Made by a program: the position numbers and the translations under genes. Shown piece by piece: positions 1-9,500 of a stretch of DNA of 64,000 nucleotides (the first letter of the stretch is position 1; each line of letters starts with the position of its first letter). The notes beneath the pieces are model-generated. The model saw only the letters and a list, made by a program, of their open reading frames with translations, was not told the DNA's origin and did not search any database. The stretch comes from Natrinema pellirubrum DSM 15624 (lineage in GTDB: Archaea > Halobacteriota > Halobacteria > Halobacteriales > Natrialbaceae), in NCBI RefSeq assembly GCF_000230735.2, contig NC_019963.1, forward strand, positions 186,001-250,000, given 5' to 3'.

Positions 1-37
1 TCGTTGAACTCTCCACACTATGAGTCTCAACAACTTA

Positions 38-331
38 TCAATCATCCGCTGAATATGCTCCGTCTCGCTTCCGAACGCTCTCCACGCGTAAGATGCGTTC
101 TTCCGATCGAAGCCGACACCCCAGTCGATAGGTCCCAACTCGTAACTTCTTGTACGGCGAATTAGTCAATGGCTCAAGGAAGTCAGCTGGCTCGCGCCAC
201 TCTGAGGACACGACATCATCGAGTTTCGTGATGATTCGGTCCTGTGTTTCTGTAGGTAACTGCGCAAGTTGGTTTTCTGCTCGAGACGAAAATGCCCACT
301 CCCAATCGTCGTCATTCGTCGTCGGACCCAT
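38..331 (-). CDS. RelE/ParE-type toxin of a type II toxin-antitoxin pair
   Basis: About 97 residues. The layout, with a basic central part (SPYKKLRVGTYRLGCRL) followed by ERILRVESVRKRDGAY, is the usual one for the RelE/ParE fold: conserved LRVGxYR and a C-terminal strand with a basic patch. Such proteins are mRNA interferases or gyrase poisons. Which activity applies here cannot be told. The start is placed at the ATG ending at 331, because it overlaps the stop of the upstream antitoxin-like gene by 20 bases; a longer reading frame (to 418) would run far into that gene. The pair reads as one transcript with the antitoxin first. The assignment to the superfamily is firmer than the choice between RelE and ParE. 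Confidence 0.75.
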   Translation of the reverse strand: MGPTTNDDDWEWAFSSRAENQLAQLPTETQDRIITKLDDVVSSEWREPADFLEPLTNSPYKKLRVGTYRLGCRLRSEERILRVESVRKRDGAYSADD

Positions 332-587
332 ATGCTGCTTTGATTTCCTCGCTCGAGCGGCTCTCACCGTCATCAAACTGTGCTTCACTAATTGCAAGGT
401 CCTTCCAGAACCCAGCACCCTCCGGATGATTCACTGACTCTCGCAGTGCGTAGCGAATAAACTCACTTCGGCTATTGAATCCCCGCTCGCGCCACGTCTC
501 ATCAACGACCTCGCGGAAAGACTGGGAAATCCGAAGGTTGATTCGTTCAATCTCAGGATCACCATTGTTGGTTTCAGCTTCGGACAT
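312..587 (-). CDS. Ribbon-helix-helix antitoxin
   Basis: A 91-residue protein with an N-terminal strand-helix-helix pattern (IERINLRISQSFREVVDETW, then SRSEFIRYALRES). This is typical of CopG/MetJ-type DNA-binding antitoxins that bind as dimers and repress their own promoter. The acidic C-terminal tail is the expected toxin-neutralising part. The start is set at the ATG ending at 587; a longer frame to 614 adds only eight unremarkable residues. It precedes and overlaps the RelE-like toxin gene, which supports the pairing. Autoregulation is inferred from the family. Confidence 0.75.
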   Translation of the reverse strand: MSEAETNNGDPEIERINLRISQSFREVVDETWRERGFNSRSEFIRYALRESVNHPEGAGFWKDLAISEAQFDDGESRSSEEIKAAYGSDDE

Positions 588-780
588 ACGCTTGTACGTT
601 CGTAGTACATACACAAAACAGTACCGTCGAGATTGCTGAAATCAGATTATGGCCACACCTCACAACCGGTCCGTACAACCACGCAATGCGTTGTTCGTCT
701 CCCTGGTTGATTACAGTCATCGTTGAACTCCTCACCCCTCCGGGAGTCAATAAACCCGGCGGGGAGCGATGAATCGGGTT

Positions 781-2037
781 TCAGTCGCCGTCCCCAACGA
801 ATTGCTTTGCACGGCCCCAGATCGAGTCGCCTTCATTAGCACTGGCCTCATCCATCTCGGGGTTCGAAGCCTGATCACGACGCTCGAGTGTCTCCTGACA
901 GTCTCTGAGTTGTTCTCGAAGCGCTTCGTTGGTCGCCTCGAGTGCATCGATGCGTTCGTTTTTCTCCTCAAGCGTTGTCTCGAGGTCGTCGACGCGGTCA
1001 GTCAACAGTCGATTCTTCTCGACCAGATATGCATGATTTTCCGCTGGTTCGTCACGACTGCCGGTGATCGCCGACTCGTTCTGTCTGGAACTCGCTTCAC
1101 TCGAGTCGTCTCGAGCGTCCGGATCGTAGAACTCAGACGTGCTTGTAATCGCTCGTTCGATGGTCTTTTCGCCGTACGTCGATCCATCGGCATAGTGGAC
1201 GTCGTCCCATTTTTCGCGGAGAAGCCCTGACTGCCGGAAGAGTCGATCCATTCGAGTGTGGTCGCCGCCGGTCCAGAACGCCAGCAGACAGCACAGTGCC
1301 ATATCGGCCTCTGACTGGCTTTCGTACCCAGCAGTCGAGCCACGCCATAATCGCTCGAATTTCTCACCGTTCGACGCATTTCGAGCCTTCTCGAGCAGTT
1401 CCTCGTCCTCGAGGTCAACATCAACATCGCCTGCTGTGTCCGTCGAAGCCTGCTCGTCAGTCACACCACGGTACCCTGACTCGGACGCTCCATCGCTCTC
1501 ACTGTCTTTGACGTATTCACGATGAATCGCCTCGAGTGCATCCTGCCGACGAGCAACGCGACTAGGAGACTCCTCGAGGGTGTCACCAGTCACGGTGAAA
1601 AACCGGGCTGTGTCGTACAGTTCAATGCTTCCACGTCGATTCCGTCCGTCCGGGAGTTCACCCTCAATGAGTACATGGAAGCCAGTTCCCGACGGAGAAA
1701 TCTCCGTATAGGAATCAAGCCGCTCGATAATGTCCACTGCTAGGTCGTCGATGTCCCTAGTCTCCGGATTTCGGCAGTCATCGAGATCCACACCAACGAT
1801 AGGATCATCGTCGGTAAACACGAACCCGACGCCATCTGCATCCCCCGAATCAGCGTACTCGAGCGCGGTTTCGATCGACACCCATGTTTCGGGATCCGTT
1901 GAGGAGGCGAACTCACCACTGCCTGGTGTTACCGGGATTTTTGTTGGCTTCCCATCTCGAGGTTCTTCTCGCCAGCAGACCCACTGGTCACGCTCACGTA
2001 ACTGCTTGGGGAGTACCGAAACCGTCTGTTCAGACAT
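781..2037 (-). CDS. Primase-polymerase-like protein (AEP superfamily)
   Basis: A 418-residue protein. The N-terminal half has the three motifs of an archaeo-eukaryotic primase (PrimPol) core: DLDD around residue 84 (the DxD metal site), SPSGTGFHV at 114-122 (SxH-like), and IELYDTARFFTVTGD at 138-152. It resembles primase-polymerases of phages and plasmids such as the NrS-1 type. Residues around 225-310 form a helical domain (LLEKARNASNGEKFERLWRG and following, the type found after the polymerase domain). Residues about 335-400 are a predicted coiled coil. No helicase domain is present. The start at 2037 is preceded by a GAGG ribosome-binding motif; a longer frame to 2232 would run through the upstream repeats. 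It is the last gene of the conjugation block. DNA synthesis activity is inferred from the motifs. Confidence 0.7.
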   Translation of the reverse strand: MSEQTVSVLPKQLRERDQWVCWREEPRDGKPTKIPVTPGSGEFASSTDPETWVSIETALEYADSGDADGVGFVFTDDDPIVGVDLDDCRNPETRDIDDLAVDIIERLDSYTEISPSGTGFHVLIEGELPDGRNRRGSIELYDTARFFTVTGDTLEESPSRVARRQDALEAIHREYVKDSESDGASESGYRGVTDEQASTDTAGDVDVDLEDEELLEKARNASNGEKFERLWRGSTAGYESQSEADMALCCLLAFWTGGDHTRMDRLFRQSGLLREKWDDVHYADGSTYGEKTIERAITSTSEFYDPDARDDSSEASSRQNESAITGSRDEPAENHAYLVEKNRLLTDRVDDLETTLEEKNERIDALEATNEALREQLRDCQETLERRDQASNPEMDEASANEGDSIWGRAKQFVGDGD

Positions 2038-2136
2038 CGCCGATCCGCCTCGTACTTCGCGTCCATCTGGTCGCATACCACCCATCAGTGTGCTGATAAA
2101 CATGCCGTAGGCTGGTAGACTGTCCGTGACCCTGTC

Positions 2137-2155
2137 CAACGGGTGCAACCCGTTG
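2137..2155. repeat. Inverted repeat upstream of the PrimPol-like gene
   Basis: Perfect 7-base arms CAACGGG / CCCGTTG around a 5-base loop, about 100 bases upstream of the PrimPol-like start codon. It lies between that gene and the iterons at 2181-2266. It could be an operator, part of an origin, or a weak hairpin in the leader. The symmetry is seen directly; the role is not known. Confidence 0.5.
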
Positions 2156-2180
2156 TATACTAGTTGGTTTTGAGCGACGA

Positions 2181-2266
2181 TTTGCCCTGAACACCGCCAC
2201 CGTACTGCGGTTTTGCCCTGAACAGGTGCCAATTCCGTGACCTGAACGGGAAATTTGCCCTGAACA
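2181..2266. repeat. Iterons: three exact 13-bp direct repeats plus one degenerate copy
   Basis: TTTGCCCTGAACA occurs at 2181-2193, 2212-2224 and 2254-2266. A degenerate copy (CGTGACCTGAACG) lies at 2236-2248. The exact copies start 31 and 42 bases apart, close to three and four turns of B-DNA, so bound proteins would face the same side of the helix. The array lies in the 357-base gap between the VirD4-like gene and the PrimPol-like gene, upstream of the latter. Iterons near a replication gene suggest an origin of replication or an autorepression operator. Neither is proven here. Confidence 0.7.
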
Positions 2267-2394
2267 AATCCAGCTATATGGCGGATCCTGGCAGATATAC
2301 CAGATACTAATCGGATTTTGGAATTTTGGTTGTGGGGGAGAGATTTTCAGTAGTCCAAGTGCCTGAATTATATTCATTGCTCTGATATTATCTC

Positions 2395-5300
2395 TCACTC
2401 AAGGAACTCTGATCCATCACTGGTCAGATCGATACCGGTGTAGACCGTCACGAGATCGTCACCGTCTCTGACTCGGGTATCCCCATAGTCGACGACATTC
2501 GAAAGCTTCCGACCGAACCAGCTCGCGTTTGTTCCATCAATATCGTGCTGGTCGGTCCATCTCGAGTAGGCTTGAAACAGTGCTGCCTTTGGAATCTGTG
2601 CCCCATCTGCCTCTCTGATATACATCGCTGCGAACGCCTCAATGCCGTCGCCGTCTGGGTCAACCTCAACTGGCACCGATACTGCTGAACCAGACTTTAC
2701 TGATGGGGATGACTCCGTTACTCGAGAGTGATTACCTGAAGAGATCCTCGGCCATAGTTCCTCATCGCTTGGCGAATCCGACAAACCGTATGTCTCGCCC
2801 TGCTGGAAGAGTACAGGACGCTCATCGTCGGGGAGTATCAGAATGAGGTAGCTCTCCCGTGAATAATCCGAGTTTGGTAGATCAACAGCAGGTCGGAATG
2901 GCCGTTTGATCGGCGTCCATTCATCCTCAAAATCCTCTCTCGAGTCATAGACATGGGTTTCGCCAGCTTCGTAGACAGTATACTGCCCGGCTTCACGATC
3001 ATGGCTATAGTAGGCTGGTACACTGTCTTTCGAGAGTGGACCTTCATCTGGAACACGGGCAAACGCTGTTTCACCGTCTGAAAGGACGATCTCACCATTC
3101 TCTCGTATCCAAACAGTTCGATTCGTCTCAAATGTCTTGGGACGAACGGCAGTAACGCCACCGTGAGCGGTCGCACCACCACCGAAGGTCATGACCTCGT
3201 CGCAGTTGTAGAACTGTTCAGTGCCATCAGCCCGCTCTTGCAGCGGTGGTGAGATAATATTCTCAACTCGAGTCGCCCACTCCGTCTTGGAGTCACCAGG
3301 TCGAACGACGAAGATCGGAATCCGATCTGCTTCGTGGGCTCGCTTGAGATTCTGCAAGACCTTGACGGGTCGCTCTGGCGTCGTTGTCTCAGCCTCGATG
3401 TTGAACACGACATCGTGATCTGGATGCGTCGCGATGGCGTCCGGTTGCTCGCTTCCATCCTGCTCGAGGATTTCGACACTGAATCCACGTTCGATGAGTG
3501 CTGTTTCCGTCTCGAGGAGGACTGCATCGTGTGTAGAGCCACCGGCAGATCTGACAGTGCCTGTCTCAGGTTCGACCACTGTTTCTCCGTCGTCAGTGAG
3601 CCGAGCTACGATGTCGTCGTTTTGCAGCGTCACCTCGAGTAACCGGGATTCCTCACGAACGTCAGGCAACTCTTCGGGTGCAACGTCGATCTCAGGCTCA
3701 GTATCCTCGAGGCGGGCTGCAAGTTCCTCGTCGACGGTAGTGACATCGACCCAGCCGTTTTCCGCTCGCACGCGTTCTCGAATCTGAACTGCACGAACGG
3801 CTTCCGCCATCGTCTCCTCGAGAATCTGCGTGGGGTTCGCTGCTTCGTTCGAATCGCTATAGATGAGATCCTGCAGGATTTCAGCGTCCGTTAGCGGATC
3901 AGTCCCATACCGCTCGAGACTCTGTTTGATGATTCGATCGACAGCATCTGGTTCCCGAAGGGGTGGGTATGGCGGAAACGTCCGGATCAAGACCGGTTCA
4001 GAGTAGCGCCCACCCGAGAGCGGGATCCGTGTCCAGACTTTGAACTGGTCGGTCGTGATGAGGTCCTCTGCCGTATAGTCACGGAAGCGTTTCATCAACA
4101 GTTCGGCATCGTCACTGTCGTTGACTGAGAACGTGAGCAGGTTATCGCAGTTGTTCTGCATCGCCTTCAGCGTGTCCTCGTCGAACTGAGAGGGATACTG
4201 CGAAGCCAGAGTCACCGACAACCGCATCGACCGAGCACGGGCGAGCATTGACTCGATATCGAGATTGTCGCTCGCGATATCGTCGAACTCATCACAGAGA
4301 ACGAAGTAAGGTTCTGGCTCGGTATCGAGTTCGTATGAGCGCCGCTGAATCGCACTCCACAAATTCCGCATGACGCCGAGGGTAACCATCTTCTTGATGT
4401 CCGTATTCTCGACCGGCGTTCGAACGATAACGATCCGATCGTTGTCGATGATATCGCGGAAGTTGATTGTACTCTCGCGATGGGCGATAATCCGGCGAAT
4501 CACCGAGTTCTCGACCCAGGACTTGATCCGTTTCAAGAGTGGGCGGACCGTCTCCTCTTCCATATTCGCAATCTCGAGACAGAATTCTCGGATATAGGGA
4601 TCCTCGACATCGAGTGCGAAGTCTTCGCGACGGTCGGCATTCAGTAAGATGAAATACATATCGATGACCGAAAACGGCTGCTCGGATTTCATCATCGCCC
4701 GAGCCATCGACTCGGTGATCGCTTCCATGTTGATGCCCCAGTAGTCGGAGGTATCGAAGACCGCTTTCAGGTTCTCGACCCGGTTTTCGATCTCGTTCTC
4801 GAGTTCCTCAGTCGTCTCGCAGTCGGGCACCTCGAGGAAATTCATCCCGACCGTGTTCTCGTGGGTGGTCGACCCGGGCTCGATCCAGACCACGTCCTCG
4901 AGACGGTGTTTGGGAAGCATCCGGAGGAGTTCTCGAGAATCACGGCCCTTCGGGTCGAAGTACGTGAAGCCGTAGCCCGAATACGCCCACTGCACCATCA
5001 TATTCAAGAGTTGAGTCGTCTTTCCGTAGCCGGTCGTCCCTGCAATCCAGTTGTGCCGGAAGAGCGAGTCAAATCGGAGCGGAGCCTCACGAAAGCCAGT
5101 CTGGGGATCCTCCGTATAGCCGACCCAGAGTGGGGTCGGTGCGTCGTACATTCCAGCTTCAAACATTTCGCGAACGAACGGGCCAGCAACCGTGCCTTCG
5201 TCGACCGTTTCGGTGAGGATCGGCTTGCCACCGACACGGGTCGTGTCTTGGTCGACGACATGATATTCCTCACCAGCCATTGATTGCTGGTCAGTGGACG

Positions 5301-5406
5301 ACTCAGTGCCAGCATTCATGGATTTATCGTCTACTGGCTCGGACTCATTGCTTTGATCGCCGCTCGAGGCCTCCCCACCGTGTCCGAAGAACCGATCAAA
5401 TACCAT
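2395..5406 (-). CDS. Type IV coupling protein (VirD4/TraD-like ATPase) with extra C-terminal domains
   Basis: A 1003-residue protein. Walker A is GTTGYGKT (123-130) and Walker B is CDEFDD (371-376), followed by a sensor region SVTLASQYPSQF; this is a VirD4/TraG-type DNA-pumping motor. Residues about 585-710 look like a different domain, with PDAIA (D656) followed by FNIEAET (E671, E673), similar to a PD-(D/E)XK nuclease core though without a clear lysine. The last about 100 residues (AMYIREADGAQIPKAALFQAY and on) resemble the winged helix found at the C terminus of P4/D5-type primase-helicases. The start at 5406 has a strong AGGAGG signal. The gene overlaps the preceding gene by 11 bases. The usual N-terminal domain is encoded separately, in that gene. 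Confidence 0.85.
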   Translation of the reverse strand: MVFDRFFGHGGEASSGDQSNESEPVDDKSMNAGTESSTDQQSMAGEEYHVVDQDTTRVGGKPILTETVDEGTVAGPFVREMFEAGMYDAPTPLWVGYTEDPQTGFREAPLRFDSLFRHNWIAGTTGYGKTTQLLNMMVQWAYSGYGFTYFDPKGRDSRELLRMLPKHRLEDVVWIEPGSTTHENTVGMNFLEVPDCETTEELENEIENRVENLKAVFDTSDYWGINMEAITESMARAMMKSEQPFSVIDMYFILLNADRREDFALDVEDPYIREFCLEIANMEEETVRPLLKRIKSWVENSVIRRIIAHRESTINFRDIIDNDRIVIVRTPVENTDIKKMVTLGVMRNLWSAIQRRSYELDTEPEPYFVLCDEFDDIASDNLDIESMLARARSMRLSVTLASQYPSQFDEDTLKAMQNNCDNLLTFSVNDSDDAELLMKRFRDYTAEDLITTDQFKVWTRIPLSGGRYSEPVLIRTFPPYPPLREPDAVDRIIKQSLERYGTDPLTDAEILQDLIYSDSNEAANPTQILEETMAEAVRAVQIRERVRAENGWVDVTTVDEELAARLEDTEPEIDVAPEELPDVREESRLLEVTLQNDDIVARLTDDGETVVEPETGTVRSAGGSTHDAVLLETETALIERGFSVEILEQDGSEQPDAIATHPDHDVVFNIEAETTTPERPVKVLQNLKRAHEADRIPIFVVRPGDSKTEWATRVENIISPPLQERADGTEQFYNCDEVMTFGGGATAHGGVTAVRPKTFETNRTVWIRENGEIVLSDGETAFARVPDEGPLSKDSVPAYYSHDREAGQYTVYEAGETHVYDSREDFEDEWTPIKRPFRPAVDLPNSDYSRESYLILILPDDERPVLFQQGETYGLSDSPSDEELWPRISSGNHSRVTESSPSVKSGSAVSVPVEVDPDGDGIEAFAAMYIREADGAQIPKAALFQAYSRWTDQHDIDGTNASWFGRKLSNVVDYGDTRVRDGDDLVTVYTGIDLTSDGSEFLE

Positions 5407-6583
5407 CGTACCCCTCCTGATCGTGAGTAGGGCCATCAACGGGAACTGCTGCCTCGTCGGGGACACTGGATGTCTGTCCACCAACCGGTGACTCCTCAGC
5501 ATCGTATCGAGCCCCATCCGATGGAAGCCGGTCACCACGCTGCGTGTATCGCCAGTCGATCTTCGGCGTCTCAATTTCCGCATTGGGAATATGTGCGACG
5601 CCGGCGAGTTCGTCGACGGTCATGATCATACGGCGATCGATCCACTCGCGGTCGCGCATTCGAGAGAGGAATTGTCGGAGTCGTTTAGCTCGTTTCCGCT
5701 CTTTGCGATGCCAGACTGGAGTATCATCGAGTCCCTGCTCCGTAACCGCGTTGTAGTACTTCCTGAACATCCCCGCAACGCCGCGGGCTCGAGCCTCGGC
5801 TTCAGCCTTCTCTGATGACGCAGCGAGTACGCGGATATTCACGTGGAACGCCTGTTGCCCGCGTTGCTGTTCGATCGTCTTTGCGGCCTGCTTGTCCTTG
5901 GCGCTCGCTGGTCGTGTTCGGGGGCTGAGCCACCCCACGGATGTCCCTTGGCGAAGTGCGTGAGCGAGTTCATCGACGCTGTTGTGCTTGAAGCGGTCGC
6001 CATCAGTCCACGACTGCTTTGCAGGCCGGAAAATAACCTGTGTGACGACTGTATTCTCGTCGAGTGACAGCATTTCGCTCGTTATCTCGCCGTAGGGATC
6101 CGTCTCGAAGCCTTCGCTGTTGTGATGGCGAATCGGATAGTACGGAATTTTCTCCATCTCGAGCCACGCACCGGCAACGTACTGGTCAGAATCGATGACC
6201 GGGAACGTATGGCCCTTTTCGACAGGGAAAATCTCACTGTTCGCGTAGTTGTTCCCGACACGCCGTCGGAACTTGTCTGCGGCTGCCTCGGTAGCAGCGT
6301 GCATATAGAACGAAATTTTGCCCTCATCGAACCAGACCTCGAACGAATGGTGATCACTCGTATTCTTCCCGCGGAAGTTCGTCGTCACGTCGTGAACTGA
6401 TTGCAGGACGCCGGCCCCATCCACGACACCATTGTTCTCCTTGTAGGGGCGGATCCGAAGGAGCAGTCCTGGCGTATCTGCTTGCTGCTGGACGAACGAT
6501 CCCTTCTCTCCAAACTCGAGTTGCGTCGCCTCGTACTGGGGCGACGAACCGACCAGTTTCGTGAAACGATTGAGCGTCGTCAT
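5396..6583 (-). CDS. Conjugation protein, likely the detached N-terminal domain of the coupling ATPase
   Basis: A 395-residue soluble protein without a P-loop. The stretch FHVNIRVLAASSEKAEAEAR and the later MTVDELAGVAHIPNAEIETP, followed by a KIDW element, match the region that precedes the ATPase core in single-chain VirD4/HerA-type conjugation proteins (an ELAxLxHxPN...TPxIxW pattern, from memory of that family). The next gene supplies the missing ATPase core, so the two products probably act as one complex at the inner face of the membrane. The start is at 6583, four bases after the stop of the VirB4 gene; longer frames run into VirB4. The C-terminal tail is low-complexity and acidic. The domain assignment is inferred. 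Confidence 0.65.
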   Translation of the reverse strand: MTTLNRFTKLVGSSPQYEATQLEFGEKGSFVQQQADTPGLLLRIRPYKENNGVVDGAGVLQSVHDVTTNFRGKNTSDHHSFEVWFDEGKISFYMHAATEAAADKFRRRVGNNYANSEIFPVEKGHTFPVIDSDQYVAGAWLEMEKIPYYPIRHHNSEGFETDPYGEITSEMLSLDENTVVTQVIFRPAKQSWTDGDRFKHNSVDELAHALRQGTSVGWLSPRTRPASAKDKQAAKTIEQQRGQQAFHVNIRVLAASSEKAEAEARARGVAGMFRKYYNAVTEQGLDDTPVWHRKERKRAKRLRQFLSRMRDREWIDRRMIMTVDELAGVAHIPNAEIETPKIDWRYTQRGDRLPSDGARYDAEESPVGGQTSSVPDEAAVPVDGPTHDQEGYDGI

Positions 6584-6587
6584 GGTC

Positions 6588-9500
6588 TTAATTGTCACAT
6601 TCGGGGTCGGTTGTGCGCTGGTCGGGAGCTGACGCTCCGCCATCGGTCTGGATCGGTGCCTCTTCGGTGTCCGTCTCTGTCTCAAGAGCCTGTTCGACGA
6701 CTGCATCGAGGATTTCCGTTTTGCTGAAATCTTCTTCGAGGAGTTTGCTCGCCGTCTCAGCAGTGATATCGAGGCGGGTCGCAAGCGCGTTTTGTTGTGC
6801 TTCGGTTTCGACGAATTCCTCGAACGCGAGCAGTTCCGCTGAATCGTCGTTCATCGCCTGCTGGATGAAGGCCTGATCCGCTGGCTCGTAATCGATAACC
6901 CGCTTCTCGAACTCATCTGCGACCACGTGCAAGGGATAGGTGCCGTGTTCCTCAACGCGAACGAGTGCCTGACTGTAGCCGAGGTCCGCTTTCCCGGCGT
7001 CGGCACCTCTGACGTACTGGCGCTGTTCTTTCGTCAACCCGATTTTGTCGGCTGTCCGATCGTCAAGTTCAGGGAGTTTGTGGAAGACTTTGATCGGACA
7101 CATCCCAATGATCTTCTCGGCCTGCTCGGTCTCATAGAACTCCTGGGCCGTCTGAGAGAGCAAGACCATCCGGAGGCCAGCGTGGCGTTGGTGGCGGAAC
7201 GCCGTCTCGAGGAAGTCGAGATTGGCCTGATCCTCGAAGAGGTAGTGTGCCTCGTCGATCGCGAGTTCGACGTTCCGTTGGGTGTTCTTCGCCTGCTGGT
7301 AGATCGTCGATAGCAGTAGTTGCATTAGGAACGTCTGGCGGTCAATCCCCGAGGCGCTCCCCTCGATCTGACCAAGATCGATGTAGACGACCTTGTTGTC
7401 GCCCTCGAGGATATCGATCTCCGAGCGGTGGGAGAGGTTTTCGTAGGAGCCACCTTCGCGGAACGGCTGGAACGCAATCGCGAGTTCGTCCGCGTACTGT
7501 GCGGCACGTTCGCGAGCGGATTCGGATGCTGCAATGTTGTGTTCGTCCGGGTTCTCAGCGATATCACAGAGGATCCGGTGGATGTCCTGCATCGTCGGCG
7601 AGTTCTCTGATGTGTGCGTCGAGACGTCGTCCTCAACGATCCCTTCCTGTCGGTAGGCTTCGTCGATCACATACGAGAGGACACCAGTTTCGGCCCCGAG
7701 TTCGATATCACGAGCGTCGAGGAAGTTCTCGAGAACGGCGTAGACCTCGTCTTTCTTCGCCGAAAGGGGAGAGACCCCATCGCTGGACTCGAACACGTTC
7801 TGGGGCGTCTGACGGATCTCGAGGGGATTCAATTTCGTATCGCCCCCGACGGTGATTGTCTTCGCGTTCAGGGCATCTGCGATACCACGGAAGCCGCCGA
7901 CTGGATCGACGAGGACAAGCATCGTGTCGGTGCGCCGCTTCATCATCCGCAGGTGGCGCATAATCCCACCGAACGTCTTTCCAGCGCCGGGCATCCCGAC
8001 GACGAGTTCGCTGTGGCCCGTCTCGAGATTCCACGGATTGATGCGGATTGGAGAGCCATTGTGGCCGTGATAGCCGTACTCGATTCCGTCGTCCATCATC
8101 TGGTAGTTCGACGAGAACGGAAACATCGCGCCAATGGCCTGATTGGTCAGCGTCGACATTCGATCGCGACCGAGTTCGTTCCGACCGAGCGGTGAGACCG
8201 TTGCGAGTCCTCTCTCCTGCCATCGACTCGCGACTTTCAGCGTACAGTTGGCTGGTGCGTCTTTGATGATCGAGCGTAATCGAGTCGTCTGATTCTCGAG
8301 TTCCTGCTGACTCTCGGCAGCGAGGCGAATGAACACACCACCCCGATAGAATGACGCTTTGTTCGCTCGGACGAGCGACCGCATGTACTTCGCCTGGTCG
8401 ATATCGTCCTGCAGATCTTCGGCTTTGAGACTGTTCGAATCATGCTGGTTGATCTTCAAATCCGAAATCCAATCTGCCATCATGTCTTGGGCCGACTGAC
8501 TATCGAACGGATCGAGATGGATGCTGAGATCTGTCTGCAGATCTGTCTCGAGTAAGAGTCGCTCGAGAAGCCCATCGGATGGTTCCTCAGGGAACTGTTC
8601 GATCCAGAAGGTGCGAACGAACGTCTCGTCGTTGATCACGGCGTAGGTCGTCTCCCAATCGATCGACGACGGAGCAACCACTGACTGGTGCATCGTCGAC
8701 GTGTCCGGCAGACAATCGGCGTCGGAAACCGACGGTTCGTCAGCAGTGTCTTCTTCATCGAGATCCTCGAGGGAGTACTCCCAGTCCGCAGTTTCGTCAC
8801 TGCTGTCGTCCATCGCATCGATGACATCCTCTGGATCTGGCGTTGCTGGCACACCATCGCTGATGCCGTGAGAGACGACTGGGAACGTTCCGAGTGCGTT
8901 CGTGATATCGGCGTAGTCTTGCGATTGGCACGTCCAGTACTCCTTCGTGACTCGAGCGAGGTCATACGCGTCGACGGGGCTGATCGAACACCGATAGAGC
9001 GACGATCCACCTCGGCGGAGTTGTGCGAGTCGCGATTCGAGTTTCTCTTCTTTGAGTTGGTCGCGCTTGGACTCACTCAATTCCTCAGACTGAAAGCGAC
9101 CGAAGAGTCGCCCGAGAACTGGTACATCTACGAGATAGGACAGTACACTATCACCGGTTTCATCGAACTGTTCGATGTCGCTGTCGGTCACCGAAGTGAT
9201 GAGATAGTACTCTCGGATTGTCGTCTTTTCAGAGTCGATATCCCCATTTTCAGTCGTGTTGGAGGAGACGTACTCCTCGAGGAGGCGCTTCAGGACTGGC
9301 CGCGAGCGAACGTCAGTATCGCCAAGTCGATTCTGGTGTTCGCGAACGACGTCGTCTTCGTCGATTTCGCGGCTAGTGATGTAGATCTTCACGGGGAAGT
9401 CGACAGTCGAATTGACGAACTCTGAAAATGACTGCACGGCATTCGCCCAAGCCTCGTCGTCCTCGAGGGCCATATTCGCCGGTTCGACTTTCATCGCTCC

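Noticed and set aside
1-767. The 10-base word TCGTTGAACT occurs at 1-10 and 720-729, flanking the toxin-antitoxin pair, and 725-767 shows a small hairpin.
   Set aside because: Ten bases is too short to claim an att or target duplication, the left copy lies at the window edge, and the following bases diverge quickly.
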